This document shows positions 26,092 through 34,911 of a stretch of DNA of 64,000 bases, in pieces (positions within the stretch are counted from its first letter, which is position 1; the number at the start of each line of letters is the position of its first letter). This DNA is from Peptidiphaga gingivicola (GTDB lineage Bacteria > Actinomycetota > Actinomycetes > Actinomycetales > Actinomycetaceae). The stretch is from positions 682,001 to 746,000 of the forward strand of contig NZ_LVZK01000001.1 in NCBI RefSeq assembly GCF_001652275.1, written 5' to 3'. Both the position numbers and the translations under genes were made by a program. The notes beneath the pieces were generated by a model. That model was not told the DNA's origin, did not search any database, and saw only the letters and a list, made by a program, of their open reading frames with translations.

Positions 26092-26745
26092 GTGACTCTC
26101 GCATCCAAACGTGAAATGAGTGAGACCATGCCCGTTGTGATCATGGTGATCGTCGTGGCCATATTCGTCGGGATCCTCGGATTCGCATATGAACGGCAAA
26201 AAAGCGACGAGCGGCGGCAGTGGGCGGAAAACCGGGGATTCGATTTCACGGAATCCGACAGGGACCTGGGCCGGCAGACGGGTCGGCTGTTCAGGATCGG
26301 CGGGGCGACGGCTCGCGATGTTCTGCGCATCCCGACGCGTGCGGGCGAGGCGCTCTACTAAGAGCTCGTGTGGACGGAGAGCTACGGCGACGACCGTCGG
26401 ACGGAAGCGTGCGCCATTCTGCGCTATCCGCTTCCCGGGCCGCTTCCTCTCATGCGCATCAAGCCTGAGGGCGTCTTCGGTTTGGCCAACAACGACCTCA
26501 CCACCGAATGGCAGGAATTTAACAGAGAGTTTGACGTCAAAACGGACGACGAACGCGTGGGCCAGGCCGTTTTGACCAGGCCCGTGCAGGAGTTCTTTAT
26601 GGATCGTCTGCGCGGCGAGCGCTTGGCATTCGACGGCGACGGCGTCTTCCTTTGGATTGATCGGTACGACGTTGAAGACGCGGATCGGTGCGTCAAACTC
26701 ATGGAGGAACTGACGGCTCTCATTCCCGCGGCCGCCTACGAATGA
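26092..26745 (+). pseudogene. DUF3137-like paralogue C broken by an in-frame TAA
   Basis: From GTG 26092 the frame has the membrane segment and SDRDLGRQTGRLF, then TAA at 26359-26361 in the context GEALY-stop-ELVW. Paralogue A has GTALYYEVTW there, so a Tyr codon has become TAA. The same frame continues intact to 26745 (PLPGPLPLMRIKPEG, FNREFDV, a C-terminal helix). A single nonsense change therefore inactivates an otherwise complete copy. Confidence 0.75.
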
Positions 26746-26881
26746 GGCCCGACGCGCTGGCAAAAGACTTGTTCTCTCTCGGCAGCGCAGGCGAATGCCC
26801 GGCGGCGTGAGCGAAAGCTCGACGTCACAAACTGAGTTCGCCGCCGTCGGCGTCGGATGTCTCCGCTGGCGGCGCGGGCCT

Positions 26882-26935
26882 TATCGGTGGCGCAGGTCGC
26901 CGCCGACGATGCAGGCTTCTATCGGTGGCGCAGGT
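26882..26935. repeat. 16-bp duplication at the 3' end of the GalT-like gene
   Basis: TATCGGTGGCGCAGGT at 26920-26935 covers the stop codon of the leftward gene; the same 16 bases recur at 26882-26897, 38 bases further downstream. Confidence 0.85.
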
Positions 26936-28187
26936 AAGGGTTGTACTTGAGCGAGTTGACGCGGCAGGAGCATTCGGTGGCGATGCTGATGCCCGAAGCG
27001 AGCTTGCCCTCGGCGCGCAGATCGAGCAGTCGGGGCACCACCTTGTCTCTGAGCGTCCAAGGATCGACGGTGTTGACGTAGATCTTCGTGCTGCCCTCGA
27101 AGCCCGCGAGTGTGGAGACCCGCCACTTGAGGAGGATGCGCCAAGGCATCGCCACGTCGGTGTCGATGGGAGCGCAGTACCATTCTTCGTTTGTGGGGAT
27201 TCCACCGCCTGTTGCGGCGTGCATCGCGTGAACTAGATCGGACATGTGGCGCACTTCGCCGGGAGTGTGCTCCCAGGGTTGGATCGCCGAAGACCGGCTC
27301 CACACTTCGAGCGTGGGGTAGCGGTGGCCGAAGCCGACGATCGCGACGGCGCCGTCGTTCTCAGCGATGACGAGGTTGTGCTTGGCGGCGTAATCCACCC
27401 CGGACTCATTGTAGAGGTTGGGGTTCGCGCGCACGCGTTCGATCTCCACGGTCTGATTGACCGTTCGCTCGTCGATGGAGACGAGCTGCTTGTGAAGATG
27501 GTCGAAGGACGCGCCCGCGGGTTTGAGCCAGTTCTGAAAGACCTGCACGTACGCAACGTAGCGGTTCTGCTGGTAAAGGTCTTGCATGGCGTCGATCGTG
27601 AGCGTCCAATAGCGGGAATGCTCCTCGGGAGTGAGCGAGCCTGCCCAGGCCAGCTGGGACTTGTCGGTGGCGCCGTCGAGATAGTGGCGCCGCCCGAGGA
27701 TGAGGTCGTGCCCCCCTCCGAAGAAAGCGGGGGCGCGCTCGGCCATGGCATCTTCGTTCATGCCCGACCCTCGGAGAACCGCTTGGATATGGGCGCGCCC
27801 GGCCGGGTCCGCCATGTAGCGCTCCATGCGCTCGCGGGCCGGCCCCGGCATCTGATAGTCGTAATTCTTCTCCCAGTAGGCGTAGGAGACGATCTCGAAA
27901 AGGTTGGGGACCCTGCGGAACTCCCAAGGGTCCGCCAAGCCGTCGACCGGCATCCCTCTGACGATCTCCCCGCTGGAAAGGATGCGCGACTTCTCCGGCG
28001 GGGTTTCGAGGACGCGGGACTCACAGAAGGTGCATGTGTATCCGAAGTCGGTTATCGGCCCGGAGTCGGGGGCGGAGGAGGGCAGCGGCCGGTTTCCGCG
28101 TCCGGGCACCGTCCAGACGACCGTGCCGGTGAATGGGTTGCGCTGCTTGAGAGTTCCGTCTGCCATCCGGGTGAGGATGTCTGCCAT
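26919..28187 (-). CDS. GalT-like nucleotidyltransferase (DUF4921 type)
   Basis: 422 residues. A CTFC pair near residue 52 and FDHLHKQ near 230 (the HxH of the HIT/GalT superfamily) mark a galactose-1-phosphate uridylyltransferase-like fold. The C-terminal half has WHRILLKWRVSTLAGFEG-type strands. In actinobacteria this subfamily is annotated DUF4921; it probably moves a nucleotidyl group onto a sugar phosphate. It directly abuts the glucokinase gene upstream, so the two likely form an operon for hexose-phosphate metabolism. Confidence 0.75.
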   Translation of the reverse strand: MADILTRMADGTLKQRNPFTGTVVWTVPGRGNRPLPSSAPDSGPITDFGYTCTFCESRVLETPPEKSRILSSGEIVRGMPVDGLADPWEFRRVPNLFEIVSYAYWEKNYDYQMPGPARERMERYMADPAGRAHIQAVLRGSGMNEDAMAERAPAFFGGGHDLILGRRHYLDGATDKSQLAWAGSLTPEEHSRYWTLTIDAMQDLYQQNRYVAYVQVFQNWLKPAGASFDHLHKQLVSIDERTVNQTVEIERVRANPNLYNESGVDYAAKHNLVIAENDGAVAIVGFGHRYPTLEVWSRSSAIQPWEHTPGEVRHMSDLVHAMHAATGGGIPTNEEWYCAPIDTDVAMPWRILLKWRVSTLAGFEGSTKIYVNTVDPWTLRDKVVPRLLDLRAEGKLASGISIATECSCRVNSLKYNPYLRHR

Positions 28188-29123
28188 TTAGCGCCTCGCT
28201 AGGTCTGCGGCACCGATGATGCCGGCGTTGTTTCCGAGTGTGGCGATCTTGACGAGGGGAGCGGGACGGAATTCCTTCGCGGTCAGGGACTTTTCGAAGG
28301 AGGCGCGCGCGGGAACGGCGAGAAGGTCCCCCGATTCGCTGACGCCGCCAGCGAGGACGAAGACGTCCGGGTCGATCGCCGCGCTGAGGGTGGCCATTCC
28401 GATTCCGATCCACTCGGCTATTTCGGCGAAGCACTCCAGCGCCGCCGGGTCGTCTGCCTGTGCCGCGCGAGTGACGTCCAGCCCCGTGATCTCGCGGTCG
28501 CCCGCCAGTTTGAGCATGCGCGCGCCGTATACGGGCGAATCCGCGGCCAACTGGCGCGCTATGCGAACCAGCGCCGTGCCGGAGGCCTGCGCCTCCCAAC
28601 ATCCCAGAACGCCGCAGCCGCACCGCTGGCCTCCCGGATTGACCACGATATGCCCGATTTCTCCCGCGAATCCTCCGGCCCCGCGCAGGAGGGCGCCGTC
28701 GACGATTATCCCGCCGCCGATCCCCGTCCCCACGGTGACGACCACGGCCGAGGAGTGCTCGCTTGCCGCGCCGTACTTGAACTCTCCCCATGCTGCTGCG
28801 TTCGCGTCGTTCTCGACGACGACGCGGTGCCCGGTGGCCTGCGAGACCTTCTCGGCCAGCGGCTCGTTGCGCCACGCCAGATTCGGAGCGAAAACCACGG
28901 TTGTGCGCTCGCGGTCGACAAAGCCGGCGGCCCCGATGCCTATGGCTTCGACGTCGTACGACCCGGCCAATTCCTTCACGCACTCGCCGATTGTGTCCGC
29001 CACTGCATCCGAGCTCGACGCAGGCGTCGGCTTCCGCACGAGGGCAAGTATCTCTCCATTGTCGTCAACGGCTCCCGCGGCAATCTTCGTGCCGCCGACG
29101 TCCACGCCGATGTTCACACGCAT
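28188..29123 (-). CDS. ROK-family glucokinase
   Basis: 311 residues. Phosphate loop DVGGTKIAAG at residues 7-16, catalytic VENDANAAAWGE near 102, second phosphate motif GTGIGGGIIVDG near 130, and the ROK zinc motif with GHIVVNPGGQRCGCGVLGCWE near 155 (His and three Cys). It phosphorylates glucose with ATP or polyphosphate; the sequence does not decide the donor. It is the first gene of a two-gene operon with the GalT-like protein. Confidence 0.9.
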   Translation of the reverse strand: MRVNIGVDVGGTKIAAGAVDDNGEILALVRKPTPASSSDAVADTIGECVKELAGSYDVEAIGIGAAGFVDRERTTVVFAPNLAWRNEPLAEKVSQATGHRVVVENDANAAAWGEFKYGAASEHSSAVVVTVGTGIGGGIIVDGALLRGAGGFAGEIGHIVVNPGGQRCGCGVLGCWEAQASGTALVRIARQLAADSPVYGARMLKLAGDREITGLDVTRAAQADDPAALECFAEIAEWIGIGMATLSAAIDPDVFVLAGGVSESGDLLAVPARASFEKSLTAKEFRPAPLVKIATLGNNAGIIGAADLARR

Positions 29124-29591
29124 GACTTTAGTTTAGCCGATTCTGGGGCCTCGGCAACGCCGCGATACGGTTGAAATTCCAACGACTTCCCCAGGTCGAT
29201 TCCTGTCTTAGACCGACGGCTGCTCGAGCTGATGGCTGCCTCAGCTCGCCGGCTGAATGCGGAACCTGGCCACGCGCCGGATCGGTATCCGGAGGCCGCC
29301 GACGCATCTGTCCATCCCGTGACGGGACCGATGTGCTGCGATGCGCCCGGGCCTGCAATGTGAACGGCACTCGCTGTAGACGAGCGGGTTTCCTGCTTGT
29401 CTACGGACGATTCGGTTCGCCCTCAAACCTTCATTGATTCTTTAAAGTCATTAACTCCTGAAAAGTCAATGGGCACCATTGCCCATAGTGTCGGTTTCGT
29501 AGGCGGAGTAGTTTCTTCAGCAATTCGGAGTCCAGCGAATCTTCGCGGTTCGGCGGGCGGCCACCGAGTCTATCGTGAAAGGGAGTGCATC
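29124..29591. other. Divergent intergenic region with a palindromic operator-like site
   Basis: About 470 bases between the leftward glucokinase and the rightward T7SS cassette. No gene. ATGGGCA-CCAT-TGCCCAT at 29468-29485 is a perfect 7-bp dyad that may be an operator or small hairpin. AT-rich sequence at 29430-29460 could hold the cassette promoter, but no convincing hexamer pair is seen. Confidence 0.5.
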
Positions 29592-30221
29592 ATGGTGGCG
29601 AAGGACTTTTCGTCGTTGGCGGCGGCGTTGGCGACGGTTGACGGGCAGGTGGCCCAAGCTCAGAGGGATTTGACGCGGGCGCGCGCCCTGCGGGGCGCCG
29701 TGGAACGTTTGCGCGGGTACGGCAAGAGCGCTGGCGGCGAGGTGACGGCGACGGTCAATCAAGCGGGGGCGTTGACGGCGATTCAGTTCTCGACCGGGGC
29801 CTCCGGCGTGTCATTGGACAGGTTGGCCGAGCTGGTCGTGGAGGCGTCGCGTCAGGCCCATCGGGATGCGGCGAATCGATACGCGCGCTTGATGCATGAG
29901 ACTTTCGGGGCAGATTCGGCCACGGCTGCGGCGGCGTTGGCCGAGGCGGGTCGCCTGCTCAATGCCGGTCGAGGTTCAAGCGAAGCGCTCGGGGTCTCTG
30001 CCCTCCAGTCGGGTGTGTGGCATCCGGGTGCTCCGAACGAGCCGACGGAAAGGTCTGCCGACGCCGAGCCCCGGGCGGCTGGCGCCAAGGAATCGAGGAA
30101 GCCGAGGCATTTGGGGCAACCGGGCGGCGGACTGGCGGGCCTGACCGGACGGTCGGGGAGCGCCGGCGGGCGGGCCTTCCGCCGCAGCAAAGAGGACGAT
30201 GACGAGGGCGGTCAGTCGTGA
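29592..30221 (+). CDS. YbaB/EbfC-like protein of a T7SS cassette
   Basis: 209 residues from ATG 29592 with GAAAGGGA upstream. The N-terminal half fits the YbaB/EbfC-like fold seen beside ESX genes: a coiled helix, then GGEVTATVNQAGALTAIQF near residue 55, and a second helix. The C-terminal half is a basic Gly/Arg-rich tail without motifs. Such proteins accompany WXG100/EspC-like proteins in actinobacterial T7SS cargo cassettes. It overlaps the next gene by four bases. Confidence 0.7.
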   Translation: MVAKDFSSLAAALATVDGQVAQAQRDLTRARALRGAVERLRGYGKSAGGEVTATVNQAGALTAIQFSTGASGVSLDRLAELVVEASRQAHRDAANRYARLMHETFGADSATAAAALAEAGRLLNAGRGSSEALGVSALQSGVWHPGAPNEPTERSADAEPRAAGAKESRKPRHLGQPGGGLAGLTGRSGSAGGRAFRRSKEDDDEGGQS

Positions 30222-30529
30222 AGAATCTCAATGTCAACCCGCAGGGGCTGCGTGATCATTCGCGGGCGGTGGACGACGTCGTCGGCGGGGTGTCTAGCGC
30301 CCGCAAGGCCTCGGGAGCCACTTTGTCTTCCGGAGCTTTTGGGATCATGTGTCAGTTCTTCGTCCCTCCATTGACGATTGTGAAGACCGTGGCCGACGCG
30401 GCGATCGAGGCTGTGGGCGAGTCTCTGGAGGAGACGGCGGCCGGGCTGCGGGCCGCAGCCGACGATTTCGAGTCTTCCGACGCCGAGCAGGCCGCCCATA
30501 TACGCACCGTCGAGACGGGGCTGGCGTGA
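30218..30529 (+). CDS. EspC/WXG100-like T7SS protein
   Basis: 103 residues from GTG 30218, a helical hairpin with no signal peptide. It has the ESX EspC-like layout: N-terminal NPQGLRDHSRAVDDVV helix, a Gly-rich turn with FGIMCQFFVPP, then a second helix ending HIRTVE. It probably escorts the toxin encoded next to it through a type VII system that is not in this window. Confidence 0.7.
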   Translation: MKNLNVNPQGLRDHSRAVDDVVGGVSSARKASGATLSSGAFGIMCQFFVPPLTIVKTVADAAIEAVGESLEETAAGLRAAADDFESSDAEQAAHIRTVETGLA

Positions 30530-30605
30530 AGGGGGCGTCGTTCGCCGAATGCCGGCCGTTACTGGCCGACGCGAGCAAGAAGTTCTTATAGGAGGCAAGG
30601 CAATC

Positions 30606-32210
30606 ATGGCTGTTTATGCGAAGGCTGCTCGGGGCGAGGACGAGCCGTCGGCCCTGGCGGGGCTGGGGCTGATCGAGGACGGGGAAGGCCTGACCCAGGC
30701 GTTGCAGGCGAAGTCCTGGCTCGCAGGCTCTCTCGCCGGGTTGGGCGGAGCGCTCGACATGGCCGACCTCGCCCGCGACCCTTTCGGCAAGCTGTTGTCG
30801 TGGGGGTTGGCGTGGGTGATCGAGCATTTCTCGCCTTTGAAGGACTGGCTCAACGATCTGACGGGCAATCCCGGCGAGGTCCGCGCCTTTTCCCAGACGT
30901 GGTCCTCGATCGGGGGCAGCCTGAATGAGAACTCGGCCGTCCTCGCCCGCGCCGTCAACGAGGACATGGACGGCGCCGAGGGCGTCACGATCGCCGCCTA
31001 CAGGTCTCATCAAACGGACATGTCCCGGCATATCGGCATGGTCGGAGGCTTGTCCGAGGGCATGGCGACGTCGTTGTTGGGGGTCTCGGTGGCGGTGCAG
31101 GTCGTCCACGACCTCGTGCGCGACCGCATCAGCGACACGGTCTCCTCCCTGGCGAAGTACACAGTCATGGAATTCCTGTCCCTCGGTGCCCTGACGCCGT
31201 TTATCATCGAGGACGTCGCGAGCCAGGTTCTCCATTCGGCCACTGTGCTGCGCGGGCACATCAAGGATCTGTTCCATTCCGGCCACGCCCTCGGGCAGCT
31301 GGCCGACGGGGCGAAGAACGTGCTCACCAAGTTCAAGAACGCTTTGGCCAACCACTCGGGCGCAGGCGTGCGCAAGGCCGCGGGGCAGGCCGACGACGCA
31401 GCCCCCGCCCTCGCCAACGCCCTCGGCCGAGGCAAATCTTTCAACCCGCCGCCGCCCAAGCCGCTGGTTCCCGGCGGCAGCGTCGAACGCCGAGCTCTTC
31501 ACAACGGAGGCAGGCGCGGCAACGGCGCGTATGCGGATTATCATTTTGACAGGAAAGGCAACTTCTTGGGCGTGGAGACGGTTCACAGCGGCCGAAACGT
31601 CGCCCGCCGCCGCCTGGGAGGAAGCGCCGACGTCGCCGAGCGCAAACTCTATCGGGACATGAACAAGGGCTCTGTCAGTCCGCTCAAAGATCCCGTCACC
31701 GGCCAAATTTATCACTACCAGGCAGGCCACAGGGTCAACTCTCACCTGATCGATCCCGCCCGCCACCGGATCCTCAACAGCGAGTATGACCCGGCGACCG
31801 TCTTTGGCGGCAAGCACGCCGACGCCGCCCCGCACGTCGAACAGATGCGTCAATCCATCGCCGACCCATCCAACCCGGCCCACGACTGGGAAAGCGCATA
31901 CAAACAACTCGATCCAGACGGAAGGGAGATTGTGAGCAAGTTGGAGATGAAGGAGACGAACCTCAATCTCACCAGCCACGAGAAACACATGAATCATCCG
32001 GACCTTTATCAAAAGTACGAGCGTTCAATCACCCGCGACCTGCCCGAAGACTCTTGGGTCCACACCTACATGCAAGAAACCGGCTCCATACATGGACGGC
32101 CTGAAACCATCGTGACTCACGTTGATTCGATTGTCTCCGAAGGGCTGGAAGAACTCTGTTCCTCGCGCTCCTTTTCCAACGTGGAGCGTGGTTTGGAAGC
32201 CATGCAATAG
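30606..32210 (+). CDS. T7SS polymorphic toxin with nuclease-like C-terminus
   Basis: 534 residues from ATG 30606, with AGGAGG upstream. The N-terminal 230 residues are helical with WSSIGGSLNE near residue 102 (WxG-like turn) and hydrophobic patches, as in T7SS delivery domains. A Pro-rich hinge (NPPPPKPLVPGG) near residue 280 separates a C-terminal domain of about 250 residues. There, YQAGHRVNSHLID, then ETNLNLTSHEKHMNHP, then YMQETGSIHGRPETIV follow the order of DNA/RNA non-specific endonucleases (GH, NL, N, RP). The nuclease call is by eye. Immunity-like genes follow. Confidence 0.7.
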   Translation: MAVYAKAARGEDEPSALAGLGLIEDGEGLTQALQAKSWLAGSLAGLGGALDMADLARDPFGKLLSWGLAWVIEHFSPLKDWLNDLTGNPGEVRAFSQTWSSIGGSLNENSAVLARAVNEDMDGAEGVTIAAYRSHQTDMSRHIGMVGGLSEGMATSLLGVSVAVQVVHDLVRDRISDTVSSLAKYTVMEFLSLGALTPFIIEDVASQVLHSATVLRGHIKDLFHSGHALGQLADGAKNVLTKFKNALANHSGAGVRKAAGQADDAAPALANALGRGKSFNPPPPKPLVPGGSVERRALHNGGRRGNGAYADYHFDRKGNFLGVETVHSGRNVARRRLGGSADVAERKLYRDMNKGSVSPLKDPVTGQIYHYQAGHRVNSHLIDPARHRILNSEYDPATVFGGKHADAAPHVEQMRQSIADPSNPAHDWESAYKQLDPDGREIVSKLEMKETNLNLTSHEKHMNHPDLYQKYERSITRDLPEDSWVHTYMQETGSIHGRPETIVTHVDSIVSEGLEELCSSRSFSNVERGLEAMQ

Positions 32211-32289
32211 CGTTGCTTTCCCATGCTTTTGTGGGAGAATAATGCTTGTTATCATAAATGAAAACTCCTAAAGCGAAGGAAGATTAATC

Positions 32290-32742
32290 ATGACAATCAA
32301 TAAGCTACCTCCGTCCCATGAGATCGATACTCGTTACATGGGTCATGTTTTCCAGATCATGGAGGACTGTGCGGATGAACGAGCCGAAGGGTGGACTAAA
32401 CTTGGTCTGTTGGTGAATCAGTCTCCAGATAATCCAAGCGTGCTCACTTATATCGCTGTAGTCTGGAAGGGGAAAAAGTACGATAAATGGTTTCCTGAGC
32501 TTGCTTTAAAAGCATTAGCCGACATTTTCTATGATTGGCAGCAAGAATTGATTGTTGGAGATTTTCCAAAATGGACAGCGATGTTTTTTGGTGCGGTTTT
32601 GCAGTCCGATGGTAACGTTCGCACTCTCTGGCTCCCAGAGTATGCAGCCGACTATGGGGCGTGGCGAATAACGCGAGATGCTCCCAATTGGCCGAGGGTC
32701 GAGGCCGAGCTCGATAAGCTTTTAGCCAGGGAGCAGGGGTAA
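32290..32742 (+). CDS. Immunity-like protein 1
   Basis: 150 residues, cytoplasmic, starting 80 bases after the toxin stop with GAAGGAAG upstream. Noticeably lower GC than the toxin gene. It shares GWTKLGLL, a WKG/WRG turn, a WxxMF motif and RTLWLPEYAADYG with the gene and fragment downstream. Position and size fit an immunity protein that neutralises the toxin; the family is not one I can name. Confidence 0.65.
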   Translation: MTINKLPPSHEIDTRYMGHVFQIMEDCADERAEGWTKLGLLVNQSPDNPSVLTYIAVVWKGKKYDKWFPELALKALADIFYDWQQELIVGDFPKWTAMFFGAVLQSDGNVRTLWLPEYAADYGAWRITRDAPNWPRVEAELDKLLAREQG

Positions 32743-32815
32743 AACCTCGAGTTTCAACTTCTCGGTTTGGTCGGGAGTGATGCGCGATCACTGGATTTCA
32801 CTCTAACGAGTCTAG

Positions 32816-32865
32816 AGACCCTGGGTTCGAGCTAGAAGACCGCGCAGCTCTGCCAGCTGAACTGA
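32816..32865 (-). other. Possible truncated tRNA-like remnant
   Basis: Read on the minus strand, TTCAGCTGGCAGAGC resembles a tRNA D arm and CTCGAACCC a T arm in the right order, but only about 20 bases lie between them, too few for an anticodon arm and variable region. No acceptor stem pairs. If real, it is a deleted tRNA between two immunity-like genes. Confidence 0.2.
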
Positions 32866-32877
32866 TGTGGAACTGAT

Positions 32878-33318
32878 ATGGAACCGTCGAATGAAGAATC
32901 GGCCTTGCTAACCCCGCTTCAGGAGGTTGATACCCATTACATGTCGCGAATCGTCGAGGTTCTGACTCGCAAGGCGAATGAGAACGCCAACGGTTGGACG
33001 AAGCTCGGGCTTCTCGCCAATGTCAACGAGGAGGCCGGCACCCGTCTGATGTACAACATGGTGGTCTGGAGAGGCGAGTCGTGGGACGACTGGCTGCCGG
33101 ACCTCGAGATCGAGACGGTCAGCCGTGCGATCGCCCGATGGAGAGAAGGGGCGGGCAACATTAGCGAAGCCCCGCTGTGGACGTCCATGTTCCTCGGGGT
33201 GACTGCTCAAGGCCACGCCCGCTGGTCGCCGGGTTATGGTGAGGGCTTTGGACAATGGAAGATCCACACCAATCGTCCGAACAGGCCTGTGGTGGAAGAG
33301 GCGTTGCGGGGGCTTTGA
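32878..33318 (+). CDS. Immunity-like protein 2
   Basis: 146 residues, relative of immunity-like protein 1: DTHYMSRIVEVL, NGWTKLGLLANV, VVWRGESWDDW and PLWTSMFLGV match in order. Higher GC than copy 1. The last 30 residues (YGEGFGQWKIHTNRPNR) are similar but diverged. A tandem immunity copy without its own toxin is common in toxin loci and may protect against foreign variants. Confidence 0.65.
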   Translation: MEPSNEESALLTPLQEVDTHYMSRIVEVLTRKANENANGWTKLGLLANVNEEAGTRLMYNMVVWRGESWDDWLPDLEIETVSRAIARWREGAGNISEAPLWTSMFLGVTAQGHARWSPGYGEGFGQWKIHTNRPNRPVVEEALRGL

Positions 33319-33325
33319 CCTCTGT

Positions 33326-33463
33326 CGTTATGGGAACATCCGCACTCTCTGGCTCCCGAATTATGCCGAAGATTACGGCAAGTGGAAGATTGCTCTCGAT
33401 GCTCCAAGCTGGCCGAGGGTTGAGGTCGAGCTCAACAGGCTGGCGGCCAGAGTGCAGGTGTAA
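33326..33463 (+). pseudogene. Orphan C-terminal fragment of an immunity-like gene
   Basis: GNIRTLWLPNYAEDYGKWKI then DAPSWPRVEVELNRLAARVQV matches the last 45 residues of immunity-like protein 1 closely. It follows directly on copy 2 with no start codon of its own, so it is what remains of a third copy after recombination or deletion. Confidence 0.65.
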
Positions 33464-33596
33464 AGTCTCTGGTCCATCTGCCCGAGTTTCCCGACAGCGG
33501 GTAGGTAGATAGGTGAACACAGTGCCTTCAGTTTCGTCCGAGCACTGCGGAGGGAAGCAGCGGAGGCACTGACGCCAGCAGTGTCGCAAACAGCAA

Positions 33597-33624
33597 AGCC
33601 CCGGCTATAAGAAAGGCCGGGGCT
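33597..33624. terminator. 9-bp GC hairpin
   Basis: AGCCCCGGC at 33597-33605 pairs with GCCGGGGCT at 33616-33624 across a 10-base loop. It is just past the leftward tRNA-Ser and after the rightward immunity genes, so it can serve both. Confidence 0.6.
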
Positions 33625-33646
33625 CGCGTAAAGCGGTTAGGCTCTG

Positions 33647-33736
33647 CGGAGACGGCGGGATTTGAACCCGCGAGGGGCTTTGAACCCCTACCTTCTTAGC
33701 AGGAAGGCGCACTCGACCGGACTATGCGACGTCTCC
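33647..33736 (-). tRNA. tRNA-Ser (GCU)
   Basis: Minus strand, 90 bases. Acceptor GGAGACG pairs with CGTCTCC; anticodon arm CCTTC-CTGCTAA-GAAGG gives anticodon GCT. A long variable arm (TAGGGGTTCAAAGCCCCT) marks a class II tRNA, and the T arm has GGGTTCAAATCCC. Discriminator G, no encoded CCA. Confidence 0.95.
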
Positions 33737-34125
33737 AGTACCATCAAGGATAGCGTGTTTGTTGCACTCGATCCACCGGGTCTGTTGCCCATTGGCCTAT
33801 GGACTGAGCCTGCTGAGCTTGCCCGCGCCGGTGAGCGTGAGCCTGTCCGCCGCCGACGAATGCGGCCTCGAAACTGTGCTTCGCGGTGGCGGCGTACCTG
33901 CGGGCTGGATCGGCGAGCGCCGTTTAGCGGGTGCTCTAACCCCGCGGCTCAGCGAGATTTGAGAGGAGGAAGGCGGATTCCGAGGGAAGGCGGAGCCGCC
34001 CCTCAGATTCGCGCGACCAAAGAGAAGGAAGGGGCTGGAAAGGGAAGGGGTCGGAAAGAGACGCCTGAACTCAGCTCCGCCTGGGAGGGGGCGAGGAGGA
34101 CTGGCGGGACAAGGCCCGTGAGCGT
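33737..34125. other. Non-coding stretch with purine-rich tract
   Basis: No credible gene. From about 33960 to 34085 the plus strand is strongly A/G-rich (repeated GGAAGG and GAGAAGG blocks). Nothing else is visible. Confidence 0.5.
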
Positions 34126-34911
34126 TCAGCTCCGTGCGACCTGGGAGAAGGCCATGACGAGCCGGCATGAGACGGCCCGCGAGCTGTTGGGCACCTTGAG
34201 GTCGGTCGATTCGGTCGTCAGATCGAGTCGCGTGACGGCCTGCGAGGCGGGGTCGTACTCGATCGTGGCCTCGCGCACGCGGAATGTGCCGTCTTGGGCG
34301 CATGGCGCGAAGCCCGCCTGCCGCTCCTGCGCAAGCGGCGCGTTCACCCGCCCGACGGAGAAGACCGTCTTCTCGGCCTGCACAGTTTCGCGTTCCGCGT
34401 GCCGCAAGAGGTAGGCGAACTTCCCCTTCCAGAACAAATGCCCGACGTCGGCTTTGGGATCCGACGGCGAAACCGACGCCGCCTCGTTCCCGCTCCATGT
34501 CACGTCATAGACCCCGCCGAAGTCCTTATTCGTGGGGTTCGCGTTGGCGGCGTCGTTCGAGAAAACCTGCATTGTCACGCGCGCGGACGCCATCGACTTG
34601 ACCGACGCCAGAACCGAGCCCTTGCTCGCCCTGCCGACGCTGCTTGCCGGCGAAGGCTTCGGGTTCCGCCGGTTGCTCGGGGAGCCGCCGTCCGAGGAGC
34701 CCGACGACGCCGAAGCGCCGCCCGCCCCCGGCGTTTTGGAGTTGACGCTCGACGTCGCGGAGTCGGCCCCCGATGAGGCTGAACCGCCGTTTGACGCGGC
34801 GGTGGCTGCGACATTGGAGGCGTCGTGCGTTGCGGGGGAGGAATCCGAGCCGCACGATGAGAGCAGGAGACAGAGGCAGGCCGCGCTCGCGGCAAAAGCC
34901 GAGTTCTTCAT
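34126..34911 (-). CDS. Lipoprotein of unknown function
   Basis: 261 residues. Lipobox LLLSSC ends at about residue 20. A Ser/Ala/Gly-rich linker of about 75 residues then leads to a globular domain (VLASVKSMASARVTMQVF onward) with two cysteines (FAPCAQ and AVSCRL) that could pair. The layout resembles LppX/LprG-like lipid-binding lipoproteins, but no motif confirms that. It is probably transcribed alone; a purine-rich non-coding tract lies downstream. Confidence 0.65.
   Translation of the reverse strand: MKNSAFAASAACLCLLLSSCGSDSSPATHDASNVAATAASNGGSASSGADSATSSVNSKTPGAGGASASSGSSDGGSPSNRRNPKPSPASSVGRASKGSVLASVKSMASARVTMQVFSNDAANANPTNKDFGGVYDVTWSGNEAASVSPSDPKADVGHLFWKGKFAYLLRHAERETVQAEKTVFSVGRVNAPLAQERQAGFAPCAQDGTFRVREATIEYDPASQAVTRLDLTTESTDLKVPNSSRAVSCRLVMAFSQVARS

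Noticed and set aside
26017-26763. 248-codon minus-strand frame over paralogue C
   Set aside because: It is the antisense of the paralogue; the plus-strand frame aligns with two intact copies.
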